From the NCBI GenBank assembly GCA_943788935.1, contig CALSSE010000005.1:124001-188000 (forward strand): 64,000 bases of DNA, written 5' to 3'. The stretch comes from an uncultured bacterium (GTDB lineage Bacteria; Myxococcota_A; Bradymonadia; UBA7976; VGTA01). A model generated the notes under the pieces. It was given only the letters and a program-made list of their open reading frames with translations. It was not told the DNA's origin and searched no databases. Of the stretch, positions 37,144 to 46,271 are shown piece by piece. The position numbers and the translations under genes are program-made. Positions within the stretch are counted from its first letter, which is position 1; every line of letters begins with the position of its first letter.

Positions 37144-39600
37144 TTAAGGCTGACATCCTGACTCATAAGTCGCGCCATTAGGACAGCTCCCCTCAGAGAG
37201 AGGGCCTATGGAATCAGGGATCTCAGAGTGCTGAACAATTAGACCATTAGGATCACCATCGGGAGACCGATTGGCGCTAATTCCGCTATCGATGAGTGAT
37301 GAGGAAGCACTGAAACTATTAATAAGGACCTCTCCTCTCTTAAGCTCGACGAGTAAGTCACTTGAATTCGTTATCCCGAATGTTCCACTCGATAACGTAG
37401 AGAGATCACCAGTCGGTGGGCTCGTCCATCGCCATTGGTCAACCGATCGCTGGTTAAAGAGTACGAGAGCGCTATGAGGGGCCATACAGCCAGTAGAGAA
37501 GATCACCTCTTCTGTCCCTCCTTCCCATAGAGTAAGTCCCTCAAATGCGAGGTAGTCATCGGTCACATTAAGGACCTCTACCCACTCATTTCGATCACTA
37601 GACTCATTACCCTCGGGATTAGCGAGGACCTCATTGATGACCAATTGGCCAGCGATTGGCGTTAAACAGACTGGAATATCCGACCCCATGTCGTCGGTTC
37701 CTATTTCCATGTCGTCGGTCCCTATTCCCATGTCGTCGGTCCCTATTCCCATGTCATCGGTCCCTATTCCCATGTCATCGGTCCCTATTCCCATGTCATC
37801 GGTCATCATCCCCATGTCATCGGTCATCATCCCCATGTCGTCGGTCATCATCCCCATGTCATCGGTCATCATCCCCATGTCGTCGGTCATCATCCCCATG
37901 TCATCGGTCATCATCCCCATGTCATCGGTCATCATCCCCATGTCATCGGTCATCATCCCCATGTCATCGGTCATCATCCCCATGTCATCGGTCATCATCC
38001 CCATGTCATCGGTCATCATCCCCATGTCATCGGTCATCATCCCCATGTCATCGGTCATCATCCCCATGTCATCGGTCATCATCCCCATGTCATCGGTCAT
38101 CATATCTGGGACCTCAACAAAACAGTCTTCAAACAGTGAGCCTCCATTAGCGCAACGCCCCGGTGACTGCTCAAGCTCTTCATTAAGCTCAGTATGTAGA
38201 GAGACCTCTTCAGTCTCAGAATCAAAATCCGGAACGCGGTTCACGCTCACCCCTTCCTCAATCAGAGCAACGAGACCGGAGAAGCTGCTGATGACAATCT
38301 CCGTATCACTCTCATCTTGCATGCTCCCATTTTCTACGCTCAGCGTGAATTCAAAGTCACTAGAGTTAGTGAACTGAAAGCTGCGCTTCTCGTAGGCGAG
38401 CCCATCAACATCTGCTGTCCACTGCCACAGAGACTCATCGTCGTAAAGGGCACCCACGCTCTTCGCAGGCATACAACCACCGCGGAAGAACACTTGATCA
38501 CGCTCCTTGTATCGGAAGGTGAGTCCCCCTAAGTACAACGCGCGATCAGTGATATTCGCTAACTCTACATACTCATCTGTAGACTCATCTCCTGCTGGGT
38601 CAATCATCACCTCATTGATCACGAGTTCACCGATCTGAGGAGGGTCACAAGGAGGCGGTACATCGCTCCCTGCCATCACTCCAGCAGGAGAGCCTCCCAT
38701 CTCTCCACTGAGCGCTCCTGCCGTCTCTCCAGCAGGAGAGCCGGCGATGTCTCCACCGGGCATCCCCGCCATCTCTCCGGCCATCTCTCCGGCCATCTCT
38801 CCAGCGATCATTGAAGGGCAGCCCTGTTCGAGGAGTCCTCCAGTGGCACAAAGACTCGGTGAAGAGCTCAGCGATGACAGCTCCGTGTGAAGAGTGATCA
38901 TCTCCCCCTCTAGATCAGGGGATCGGTTGAGGCTGATCCCTGACTCAACCAAGTTACTCTCTCCACTCACTTCGTTTAAGACCGTGTCAGCGTCATTCTT
39001 CAGCTCAAAGTGGAAGTCACCGCTATTGCTAAAGCGAAAAGCGCTCTTGGTATACTCTAGGCCACCTGGCGGAGAAGACCACAGCCATTCTTCTTCGGAG
39101 GAGAAGAGCGCTACCATACTCAAAGCGGCCATACATCCGCGAGTGAATACGACCTTCTCCGAACCATTATAGATGAGTTTTAGCCCGCTGAGGTCGAGAG
39201 CGTCAGAGGTTAGATTGACAATCTCTACGAATTCAAAGCGATTCTCATCACCTTCGGGATCGATCATGAACTCATTAATCCACAGCTCTCCGACCAGTGG
39301 AGCTCTACACTCACTCGGTCCGTCTCCTCCAGCCCTCTCTCCACCAATGATCCCCTCTCCTCCCTGAGCTCCTGCGAATAGACCGCCTTCTACGCCAGCG
39401 CTCTCTCCTGCTTGATCATCTGCAACACAGGCACAGATAGAGTCTGTCACGCAGGTAGCGACCTCTCGCTCTCCACATATTCGTTGGCAACGATCCCCAA
39501 TCACGCCACACTCATCATCTTCACAGGCGATCAGCCCAAGAGTGAGGGACATATATAAGCTGGTTAAAAGTAAGGGTCGTGTTCGCGAATAGATATTCAT
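37144..39600 (-). CDS. Lipoprotein with three lamin-tail domains and MMTDDMG repeats
   Basis: An 818-residue lipoprotein with lipobox LGLIAC and a Cys-rich stretch after it. Three lamin-tail (LTD) domains are visible, each starting GELWINEFMIDPEGDEN, GELVINEVMIDPAGDES or GQLVINEVLANPEGNES and containing GGCMPAKS-like turns and hydrophobic strands. They are joined by repeat linkers: AGEM-type units between the first and second, and about twenty 7-residue MMTDDMG/IGTDDMG units between the second and third. The family is usually secreted or surface-exposed. It is probably a modular cell-surface or outer-membrane protein; its ligand is unknown. Confidence 0.85.
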   Translation of the reverse strand: MNIYSRTRPLLLTSLYMSLTLGLIACEDDECGVIGDRCQRICGEREVATCVTDSICACVADDQAGESAGVEGGLFAGAQGGEGIIGGERAGGDGPSECRAPLVGELWINEFMIDPEGDENRFEFVEIVNLTSDALDLSGLKLIYNGSEKVVFTRGCMAALSMVALFSSEEEWLWSSPPGGLEYTKSAFRFSNSGDFHFELKNDADTVLNEVSGESNLVESGISLNRSPDLEGEMITLHTELSSLSSSPSLCATGGLLEQGCPSMIAGEMAGEMAGEMAGMPGGDIAGSPAGETAGALSGEMGGSPAGVMAGSDVPPPCDPPQIGELVINEVMIDPAGDESTDEYVELANITDRALYLGGLTFRYKERDQVFFRGGCMPAKSVGALYDDESLWQWTADVDGLAYEKRSFQFTNSSDFEFTLSVENGSMQDESDTEIVISSFSGLVALIEEGVSVNRVPDFDSETEEVSLHTELNEELEQSPGRCANGGSLFEDCFVEVPDMMTDDMGMMTDDMGMMTDDMGMMTDDMGMMTDDMGMMTDDMGMMTDDMGMMTDDMGMMTDDMGMMTDDMGMMTDDMGMMTDDMGMMTDDMGMMTDDMGMMTDDMGIGTDDMGIGTDDMGIGTDDMGIGTDDMEIGTDDMGSDIPVCLTPIAGQLVINEVLANPEGNESSDRNEWVEVLNVTDDYLAFEGLTLWEGGTEEVIFSTGCMAPHSALVLFNQRSVDQWRWTSPPTGDLSTLSSGTFGITNSSDLLVELKRGEVLINSFSASSSLIDSGISANRSPDGDPNGLIVQHSEIPDSIGPLSEGSCPNGATYESGCQP
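37684..38103 (-). repeat. 21-bp tandem repeat (about 20 copies) encoding MMTDDMG
   Basis: The plus-strand unit is CCCATGTCATCGGTCATCAT plus one base. Fifteen copies are nearly identical; about five form a second subtype (IGTDDMG). The sharp two-subtype layout suggests expansion of each subtype separately. Confidence 0.97.
38756..38803 (-). repeat. 12-bp tandem repeat encoding AGEM
   Basis: Short run of the plus-strand unit CATCTCTCCGGC between the first and second lamin-tail domains. Neighbouring sequence contains further degenerate Ala-Gly-Glu motifs. Confidence 0.85.
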
Positions 39601-39639
39601 AATAAAGCCAATGATCAGAGGTGAAAATGCCTAGAGAGC

Positions 39640-40836
39640 TCAGCGAACGATCAACCACCACGTTAAACCGCTAGTGAGCATAAGACCGCTTGTCGTCCAT
39701 AAGATGTCTGACGTCTCTTGATCTCTATTCATGTCACGGATCAAGAATCGATACTCATCATATCCCATAGCGCTGCCATCAGTTAGCGCTAAATCATCTG
39801 CTTGGTTACGAGAGTTCAAAGCTCTATATCCAAAGTAGCCTGCGAGCACCCCTGTAAGCATCCCCGCGCTCATCAAACCCCATGCAGGCCATAAATCGGT
39901 AGCGCTGACTCGACCGCGAACAGGCTTTAGAAAGAAGTTAAGCTTTTGATTCTGTCCTTCAGAGACCGATACTTGATGTCGCTCATCGAGGTAACCTTTG
40001 AACTTGATCTCAAGAGAATGGCTGCCTTTAGAGACAGGAAATGAAATCACTGGGCTCTGACCAATAAACTCATTATCCAAGATTATGTTCGCGCTTTTAG
40101 GTGTGGTACGCAGACTGATCAGACCACCCATTCCTTGAGGAATCATCCGCACTTGAAGTTTAAGTTGAGCGCCAGGGACAGCGTTCACCGACCGTGAAAC
40201 CGGGACATGGCCATCAAGTTCAAAATCAAATTGACGACGTCCCGGCGCCACTTGTCCTTCCCAAGGTGCTTGACCTAAAGATCGCCCATCTAAACGAAGA
40301 TTGGCGCCCGAGGGATATGTCCTCACGAAGGCTCTAATCTGGTTCATTTGAATTTGCGCTTCACTCACACAACTCGCGGCTGCTTCTCTCGCTTGAGGAG
40401 TGAGCAGAGGTGAAGCGAGCGCTCTTGAGCAGGCATTAAAAGCGCTCTGACTCTCTCCGAGTTGTAGCTCCGCCTTAGCTAAATTGATCAATAAGTCCGG
40501 ATGATCAATAATGGTTAAAGCCTCTCGGTATAGCTCCGTCGCCACATGATACTTACCCTCAGAGATCATCTGCTTGGCCTCTTTATCGAGCTCGACAGCA
40601 CGTGAGACATCATCTGCCGATTGAGCGAACGCTGAGTGATCGAAGAGGCAGGGGGCGAGATAAGTGGATATTATCACCAGACTAATAGAGACCAACAGAG
40701 CACATGACCTTATGGAGAGCATGAGCTTAAGGGCAATAGAGAGTAGAGAGATCATCACAGGATAGCGGTGCATTATTATGATACGCACTTTCAGTAAAAC
40801 TATTAAAGCGTTAGGTGCAGAGAGGAGTCGCCTCAT
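39640..40836 (-). CDS. Exported TPR/PEGA-domain protein
   Basis: A TPR-like region (SEGKYHVATELYREALTIID, then LLINLAKAELQLGESQSAF; about residues 85-160) precedes two PEGA domains (FVRTYPSGANLRLDGRSLG and SLRTTPKSANIILDNEFIG). A hydrophobic segment follows (LWPAWGLMSAGMLTGVLAGYFG) and another ends the protein (LMLTSGLTWWLIV). A signal sequence probably ends at HSAFA. I chose the ATG at 40836, because TAAGGT lies seven bases before it; internal Met codons 23, 29 and 40 would shorten the unusual N-terminus. It is divergently placed from the FadL-like gene. PEGA proteins are common in Myxococcota envelopes. Confidence 0.78.
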   Translation of the reverse strand: MRRLLSAPNALIVLLKVRIIIMHRYPVMISLLSIALKLMLSIRSCALLVSISLVIISTYLAPCLFDHSAFAQSADDVSRAVELDKEAKQMISEGKYHVATELYREALTIIDHPDLLINLAKAELQLGESQSAFNACSRALASPLLTPQAREAAASCVSEAQIQMNQIRAFVRTYPSGANLRLDGRSLGQAPWEGQVAPGRRQFDFELDGHVPVSRSVNAVPGAQLKLQVRMIPQGMGGLISLRTTPKSANIILDNEFIGQSPVISFPVSKGSHSLEIKFKGYLDERHQVSVSEGQNQKLNFFLKPVRGRVSATDLWPAWGLMSAGMLTGVLAGYFGYRALNSRNQADDLALTDGSAMGYDEYRFLIRDMNRDQETSDILWTTSGLMLTSGLTWWLIVR

Positions 40837-40999
40837 CAAGCATACCTTAACTTAGCGATGATATACTATGGTAGGAGCGCAAACTTGTCTAGCAGATCGC
40901 AGAGTAAAACGATTGCGCCTCAAAGGTAAAACCGACAAGATGGTGTTATGAAATACACATTGAGATGACTCGAATCAAGCAAAGTAAGGTTTTACGCAC

Positions 41000-42502
41000 A
41001 TGCCCTCAAAAGCACACCTCTTCACCACCTCTATAAGTCAATCTCTCAGCAGTGCTTTGATCCGATTTAACGCGCTTATCTTTACGGGTCTCTTATGGGG
41101 GCTTAGCAACGCCTGGGGGGCCGGCTTAACGATCCCCGATAATGGAAGCGTCGCTACCGCTAGAGGAGGGGCCTCTGTCTCGGGAATTAACGATCCGACA
41201 GCAGGTTTCTTAAACCCTAGCTTACTCTCACGTCAAAGTGGGCTTAGGCTCTCTTACAACCATAACCTCATCCTCTCTCATATTCATTTCACTCGCACAC
41301 CAAGCGTGATCCCAGATCCTTATGATTATGAGCAAGACCCCGAGTTCAGCGCTGGAGAGATTGGCGTAGGGAGCGCTCAAAACCAAACCCCACTCTTCCC
41401 CATCAACGGGACACTAGCGATGAGCTATCAACTAGAGTCGGGGACCACCTTAGGCTTCTCGATTTATGGACCCAATAGTGGTGGGGCTTCCCAATATCCT
41501 ATGCAAGGTTCTCAGAGATATATGATGACCGAATTTAGTGGTCTGCTCGGCTTTGTAGGAGCGAGCGTCGCTCACGGTGGAGATCACTGGGGGATCGGAA
41601 CAACTCTTCAGCTCGCGTCTATGTTGAACATGAACTACAAAATGGTCGTTGATGGAACGAGCTCTTCAACGATTAACCCTAACGTGAGCAGCTTGGATGT
41701 GGAAGCAGAGATCGATGTGAGCGCTCCTTCTGAATTCACCGCGATCATCGGGGGATGGTATCGAATTACCGATCATCTTGAGATCGCCGCTTCTGGTAGA
41801 ATCTTACCTATTCACTTCAAGGCGAGCGGAGATGTAAAAGTGGATAATACTCCTAATATTACCCGCTTTCCCTCTGACAGCTTAGCGATCGAAGGTGGCG
41901 ATGCTTCCTTTAACTTTACTCTACCTCAGACGGCCCGTTTGGGACTCCGCTACTTTGAGGCTGATGACCAAGGCGAAGAGCTCTTTGATGTTGAACTCGC
42001 TGTCGTCTATGAGAGATGGAGTGAGATGGATGAGCTCAAGATCAACCTTGAGGGATACGTCATGGCCTTAAGCGCAGATCTACAAGACGTAGTGATCGCC
42101 AAGAAATGGCGAGATACTCTCAGCGCACGACTCGGTGGGAGCAGACAGGTACACCCTGACTTGAAGATTCATTTGGGGGCCTTTGTAGAACAAGGGGCAA
42201 CTCCTCGACAATACGCCAACATTGATTTCCCCTCCTATGATCGATTCGGCGTCGCCTCAGGGCTAAGTTACCAAGTCATCTCATCAATAGAGCTCGTGGT
42301 CGGCTACCTCCACATTTTTGAGCATCAGGTCACGGTCGATGAATCTGAGGGGAAAATTTTTCAACAACGCCCAATCGCTCCTTGTCCCGAGCGATGTGGT
42401 ATGAACGAGACGGGTCAGAGCTATTCAGGAGCTCCCGCTAACGCCGGAGTACATCGAGTCAGCTTTCAGAGCTTTACTCTCGGTATGAACGCTTCTTTTT
42501 AG
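41000..42502 (+). CDS. OmpP1/FadL-family outer-membrane transporter
   Basis: A 500-residue outer-membrane beta-barrel. A signal peptide (probable cleavage near SNAWG) is followed by the FadL hatch-like start AGLTIPDNGSVATARGGASV and GINDPTAGFLNPSLLSRQSG, typical of transporters for hydrophobic compounds. The rest has alternating strands (MSYQLESGTTLGFSIYGPN) and ends in an aromatic residue (LGMNASF), as outer-membrane barrels do. AAGG lies about ten bases before the ATG. Substrate unknown; no adjacent acyl-CoA ligase. Confidence 0.87.
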   Translation: MPSKAHLFTTSISQSLSSALIRFNALIFTGLLWGLSNAWGAGLTIPDNGSVATARGGASVSGINDPTAGFLNPSLLSRQSGLRLSYNHNLILSHIHFTRTPSVIPDPYDYEQDPEFSAGEIGVGSAQNQTPLFPINGTLAMSYQLESGTTLGFSIYGPNSGGASQYPMQGSQRYMMTEFSGLLGFVGASVAHGGDHWGIGTTLQLASMLNMNYKMVVDGTSSSTINPNVSSLDVEAEIDVSAPSEFTAIIGGWYRITDHLEIAASGRILPIHFKASGDVKVDNTPNITRFPSDSLAIEGGDASFNFTLPQTARLGLRYFEADDQGEELFDVELAVVYERWSEMDELKINLEGYVMALSADLQDVVIAKKWRDTLSARLGGSRQVHPDLKIHLGAFVEQGATPRQYANIDFPSYDRFGVASGLSYQVISSIELVVGYLHIFEHQVTVDESEGKIFQQRPIAPCPERCGMNETGQSYSGAPANAGVHRVSFQSFTLGMNASF

Positions 42503-42509
42503 ATGGTCG

Positions 42510-42530
42510 ACCCCCTGTCTATGAGGGGGT
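42510..42530. other. GC-rich hairpin between the FadL-like and matrixin-like genes
   Basis: ACCCCCT and AGGGGGT form a perfect 7-bp stem with a 7-base loop. No T-tract follows, so it is more likely an mRNA-stabilising or weak pausing structure than a terminator. The downstream ribosome site lies a few bases beyond. Confidence 0.55.
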
Positions 42531-42544
42531 AAGATAAGGAAATA

Positions 42545-43435
42545 ATGATGAGCGGATCAAAGAAGAAGATCATTCGATCCCTATGGATATTAATGATCTG
42601 CGCTATGGTCTCATTTAGCGCAGCGTTTGCCTTTGTTCGATCATACACTTCGACAGGTGCTCCAACCTCTTGGTTTACACAATGCATACCCATTTGGCTC
42701 TATAACCAAGAGAGCCTGACCATCACTCAGGTCGCTGTCGAAGATGATTTACAGCGAGCTTTAGCTGAGTGGGAAGGTGTTAGCTGTACCGACCTATCTT
42801 TCGCTTACCAAGGGGTCACGACTCTCGACTTAATCGGTTTTGACCCGAGTGAAGGCGCGCTGAATCAAAACACTGTGAGCTTTGTACAAGAGCGCTCCAA
42901 TTGGCTCACTGATCCATTAGCTGTTGCTCTAACGACAGTCACCTCCTGCCAAAATGAGACCGAGGTCTGTGCTGAGGGTGCCACAATCGATGCTGATATA
43001 GAGATCAATGAGGCCTATTATGTCTTCACCGCGAGTGAGGCAGAACCTCAAGAGCGTCGAATGGATCTCTTGAGTATCCTCACCCACGAATTCGGTCACC
43101 TAATCGGCCTCGATCATCCCCCTCTCCCTGAAGCGACAATGTATATGTCTTCAGTGGAAGGAGAGATTAAAAAGCGAGACCTCGCTCCTGACGATGAACA
43201 AGGGGTTTGTGAGCTCTTTCCCCTTGGCGACCGTCGACAGTGTCTCCTAGACAGCTATAACATACAGACCGGACTCCCCGTTGTAGAAGAACAAGTGGTA
43301 TCGAGTGACGAGGGAGGGTGCGCTCACGCACAACCAAGAGGGATCGCTATACTTTTCTACTTGCTATTAAGCTCTAGTTTTATCAGAGCCTTGAGAAATA
43401 AATATGTACAGTCAGAGAGAGATTACTTGAGTTGA
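42545..43435 (+). CDS. Matrixin-like metalloprotease with MYXO-CTERM-like tail
   Basis: A secreted 296-residue protease. The signal sequence is near residues 11-30. The zinc site HEFGHLIGLDH (residues 181-191) is the long HExxHxxGxxH form of metzincins, and the downstream Met in EATMYMSS can serve as the Met-turn. The C-terminus has GGCAHAQPRG, a hydrophobic stretch (IAILFYLLLSSSF) and a basic end (IRALRNK), resembling MYXO-CTERM surface-sorting tails. The Cys would be its modification site. It probably acts outside or at the surface of the cell. Its substrate is unknown. Confidence 0.85.
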   Translation: MMSGSKKKIIRSLWILMICAMVSFSAAFAFVRSYTSTGAPTSWFTQCIPIWLYNQESLTITQVAVEDDLQRALAEWEGVSCTDLSFAYQGVTTLDLIGFDPSEGALNQNTVSFVQERSNWLTDPLAVALTTVTSCQNETEVCAEGATIDADIEINEAYYVFTASEAEPQERRMDLLSILTHEFGHLIGLDHPPLPEATMYMSSVEGEIKKRDLAPDDEQGVCELFPLGDRRQCLLDSYNIQTGLPVVEEQVVSSDEGGCAHAQPRGIAILFYLLLSSSFIRALRNKYVQSERDYLS

Positions 43436-43455
43436 TCAAGGAGAAGAAGCTCAGC

Positions 43456-43713
43456 ATGACAGACCAAGCGTCATCTATAAGAGAGTTACAGGCTCAAGAT
43501 CATCAAGTCGCAGTCAATCCAACCTATGGACACTTGCTCAACGCTAGTCGCCTAGAGGGTGAACAGCTTGTTCACTGTAAAGGGGATCACTTTGACATCC
43601 AAGAGCTACTCTTAGATCAAGAACGCGCTGAACGCTTCTGTGGTGAGAGCAGAGGGATGGTGAACCGATCGTGCGACTGCGAAAGAATGATGGATTATGT
43701 ATTTGAGAGATAG
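43456..43713 (+). CDS. Small hypothetical protein
   Basis: An 85-residue soluble, acidic protein with four Cys (HCKGDH, FCGES, SCDCER), which could suit metal binding but form no motif I recognise. The start is either this ATG or an upstream TTG at 43432 overlapping the protease stop; AAGGAG lies twelve bases before the ATG. The next gene's frame starts within its last codons. The translation may be coupled to both neighbours. Confidence 0.6.
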   Translation: MTDQASSIRELQAQDHQVAVNPTYGHLLNASRLEGEQLVHCKGDHFDIQELLLDQERAERFCGESRGMVNRSCDCERMMDYVFER

Positions 43714-43735
43714 GCTCCGCGAAGGGTCAGAGGTT

Positions 43736-45247
43736 ATGATGTCTAAATTACGTGCGTTTATTCTAATGTTAACGAGTGGGCGTCCAAGTAGGGTTAACCA
43801 TCGTTTCTCTTCTTCTCTCTCTTCTTCTCTAGTTCGACTCCTCTGCCTCTGCGCGCTCTCGACGCAAGTGGGGTGTGATGAAGAGAGCCTCAAGAAGTTT
43901 GGGGAGAGTCTCAATCAAGACTGCATAGAGACCGCGGTCGCCCTTGATGAAGCGCTCTCTAAGGAGGGGAGGCTAGAAGAGGAGATTCAAGAAGAGGCGC
44001 CCTTCCCAATGACGCTATTGCTCAGTCAAGACAGCCTAAACGCTTTATTTCGTTCAGTCGCTGAGCAGTCACTAGAGCCGATCTCCTTAACCTTGGGTGA
44101 GCTCTTGGGTTTTGAAGTGACCGCTACAGTCACCCCCGCTCTCCCCTTGATTCGTATCGAGGCAGTGGAGGACTGTGAGACCTGCATTGTCACCGAAGTC
44201 AGCTTTGGTCTCTCTCTTGACGTGGCTGGATTCAGCTTAGGTGCGGAAGGAGACGCGACTTATCAATTCCCTGTGCGTATCGAAGCCGAAGGAGTTGAGC
44301 TGAGTCGAGTATTGGCAGATTTCGATCGCTCGCTATTCCAACAACTCGATTTGAGAGTCACCGAGGAGTTAGAGTTTGAATTACCCTTTGTAGAGCTCAC
44401 TACCAACGATGTGATCGATTACGCTGAACCTTATTTAACCGACTATTTAAATGAGCTGGTTCAAGACAGCTATGGGACGACTGAGCTCTTCGCTCTAAAA
44501 CCGTGGTCATTTGGTAATGGGGCGATTAAATTACTGGGGCGGGGCCCCATTCTCTACCCCGAGCATAAGACGCTCCTCATCGGCCTTCACAGTAATTTAC
44601 GTTTACCCGAAGACGCTAGCGTAGACATCTCACCGACCCTGCCCGAGGGGGTAGACCTTGGGCTTCAATTTCACCCCGGCCTCCTACAGAGTATTCTCCA
44701 GCGGATGCTCTATGAGGGGGAAATCAGTCGCAGCTACGAGGGAGACAATGAGGGAGACAATGAGGGAGACAATGAGGGAGACAATGAGGGAGACAATGAG
44801 TCACTCGACGCGGAGATGAGCGATGAAGAGGAGGGGATGAAGGTCACTCTCAGCACTTTCACCCAGTCTTCTGAACAAGAGGGGATGCTCAGCGCTGGCT
44901 TTACCTTATGGCAAACAGATAGCGGGATCTGTGGTTCAGCAGAGCTCCTCGCAGACATCTCCGCCGCTGTCGGTGAAGGCGGTCTTCAGCTAAGCGTTGA
45001 CTCTTTAAGGGTAGAGCGAGGTGAGGGTCTTTTTGGCCTCATCGCCGAAGAGGCTTCCGATTGGGTAAATAGCGATTTTATGGAAGACATCCTCACTTAT
45101 TCCGAGTTATCATTGAACTATAATCAATTGAATTTACCCAATGACAGCACTGCTCACTTATCTGCCGAGAGCTACTCTCTACGGCTCGACGGATCAGGTT
45201 TCCGTATCCTCCTCAATATTGATGAGGTCCTTAGCGCTGATCCTTAG
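43736..45247 (+). CDS. Lipoprotein with EGDN repeats
   Basis: A signal sequence and lipobox (CLCALSTQVGCDEES) identify an envelope lipoprotein of about 500 residues. The mature part is rich in beta-strands and amphipathic segments (ALPLIRIEAVEDCETC, VTEVSFGLSLDVAG), loosely like lipid-binding BPI/TULIP domains, but this is uncertain. Five EGDN units and an acidic stretch separate two halves. The frame continues 13 codons upstream of the ATG pair (43736, 43739), but AGAGG just before the pair supports the shorter start. Confidence 0.75.
   Translation: MMSKLRAFILMLTSGRPSRVNHRFSSSLSSSLVRLLCLCALSTQVGCDEESLKKFGESLNQDCIETAVALDEALSKEGRLEEEIQEEAPFPMTLLLSQDSLNALFRSVAEQSLEPISLTLGELLGFEVTATVTPALPLIRIEAVEDCETCIVTEVSFGLSLDVAGFSLGAEGDATYQFPVRIEAEGVELSRVLADFDRSLFQQLDLRVTEELEFELPFVELTTNDVIDYAEPYLTDYLNELVQDSYGTTELFALKPWSFGNGAIKLLGRGPILYPEHKTLLIGLHSNLRLPEDASVDISPTLPEGVDLGLQFHPGLLQSILQRMLYEGEISRSYEGDNEGDNEGDNEGDNEGDNESLDAEMSDEEEGMKVTLSTFTQSSEQEGMLSAGFTLWQTDSGICGSAELLADISAAVGEGGLQLSVDSLRVERGEGLFGLIAEEASDWVNSDFMEDILTYSELSLNYNQLNLPNDSTAHLSAESYSLRLDGSGFRILLNIDEVLSADP
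44738..44797 (+). repeat. 12-bp tandem repeat (5 copies) encoding EGDN
   Basis: Unit GAGGGAGACAAT repeats perfectly. Unlike the other lipoprotein repeats it lies in mid-protein, not next to the lipobox. Confidence 0.97.
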
Positions 45248-45324
45248 TCAAGCGTCTCAACGTCATCATATGATAAGTTTATCGACCTAAGTCGATGATT
45301 AGATCAATAATGTTTGATATATAA

Positions 45325-45394
45325 ACAAGACATGACAAGACAAGATAAGATAAGACGAGACGAGATAAGACGAGATAAGACCCGACAAGGCAAG
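45325..45394. repeat. Pentanucleotide microsatellite before an unknown membrane operon
   Basis: Fourteen degenerate 5-base units (ACAAG, ATAAG, ACGAG types) run in tandem up to the AAGGAG ribosome site of the next gene. The period is not a multiple of three, but the tract is non-coding, so length changes would alter promoter or ribosome-site spacing and not the reading frame. Confidence 0.9.
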
Positions 45395-45407
45395 GAGTTA
45401 ATGAGCG

Positions 45408-46271
45408 ATGTTAAAAGGTCTAGTAATCGCCCCTCTCTCTATGTCTCTGCTATCTATCTATAGCCTCGCTCGACTTAACCAATCTTCCGAGCTAGAGCTG
45501 ATCACTATTAATCTGTGCTTCATCCTCTTGATTTTATTTCCACGAATACGCTCTAAGTTACTGCGCAGGCGCACCTTTGTTAATGCTTGGATGAAAGAGG
45601 GGCATTGGCTACAAGAGCTGTTACAAGGAGGGGCCCTATATATGGTCTTACAGCTCATCATTTCCCTCCCCGTTGCCTTTGTACTCCTCATCGAGCTTCA
45701 GCATATTCGACTCAACAGTTGGTACTTTTTAATCCCTCTGTCATTAGTGGCTGCGTCGACTCAATTGATCATTAATCAACAGCTCTCAGGAGTACTCAAA
45801 TCTTTCGCGGCGAGCGTTCTCGCTCGGGAGTGGTCAACTTATATTTTTATGGGAGGAAGCGCACTTATCTTGGGATACCAAGCGTTGTATACAGTCCGCC
45901 CTGACCTCAGCGACCGATCCCTACAAGATGCGATGCAGTTTATCAACGAGACCACCCCCAACCTCTCCTCAGGGTTCCTAGGCGACTTAATGTTCTTAAG
46001 TTCACTTAAGGAGACCGCCTTTTGGTGGACGATCATTAAGACCCCAGAGCTACTGTCGAGCTTACCCTCTACCATCGTTGGACTCTGCCAAGCGGGTCTA
46101 GCCGGTATCTACACTTTATACCAAATCTCAATAGTGTACGCTCTTGGACAACTCTTCGCCGGCATCCTCGAGCTCTCTGATTCAACTTTTTACGCTTTCA
46201 TCGAAGGTAGACAATCAAAGACCCCGAGCGCTACACAGACCCCGAGTATTACAGAGAGCGAGTCCCAATGA
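45408..46271 (+). CDS. Multi-spanning membrane protein, first of a three-gene operon
   Basis: A 287-residue inner-membrane protein with about five to six predicted TM segments (LITINLCFILLILFPRI, LYMVLQLIISLPVAFVLLI, WYFLIPLSLVAASTQLII, IYTLYQISIVYALGQLFAG). No transporter or enzyme motif recognised. AAGGAG lies ten bases before the ATG, at the very end of the pentanucleotide repeat. The stop overlaps the next gene's start (ATGA). Confidence 0.75.
   Translation: MLKGLVIAPLSMSLLSIYSLARLNQSSELELITINLCFILLILFPRIRSKLLRRRTFVNAWMKEGHWLQELLQGGALYMVLQLIISLPVAFVLLIELQHIRLNSWYFLIPLSLVAASTQLIINQQLSGVLKSFAASVLAREWSTYIFMGGSALILGYQALYTVRPDLSDRSLQDAMQFINETTPNLSSGFLGDLMFLSSLKETAFWWTIIKTPELLSSLPSTIVGLCQAGLAGIYTLYQISIVYALGQLFAGILELSDSTFYAFIEGRQSKTPSATQTPSITESESQ

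Noticed and set aside
37634..38377. A 247-codon plus-strand frame with SSVIIPM repeats
   Set aside because: It is the antisense of the MMTDDMG array and ends soon outside it.
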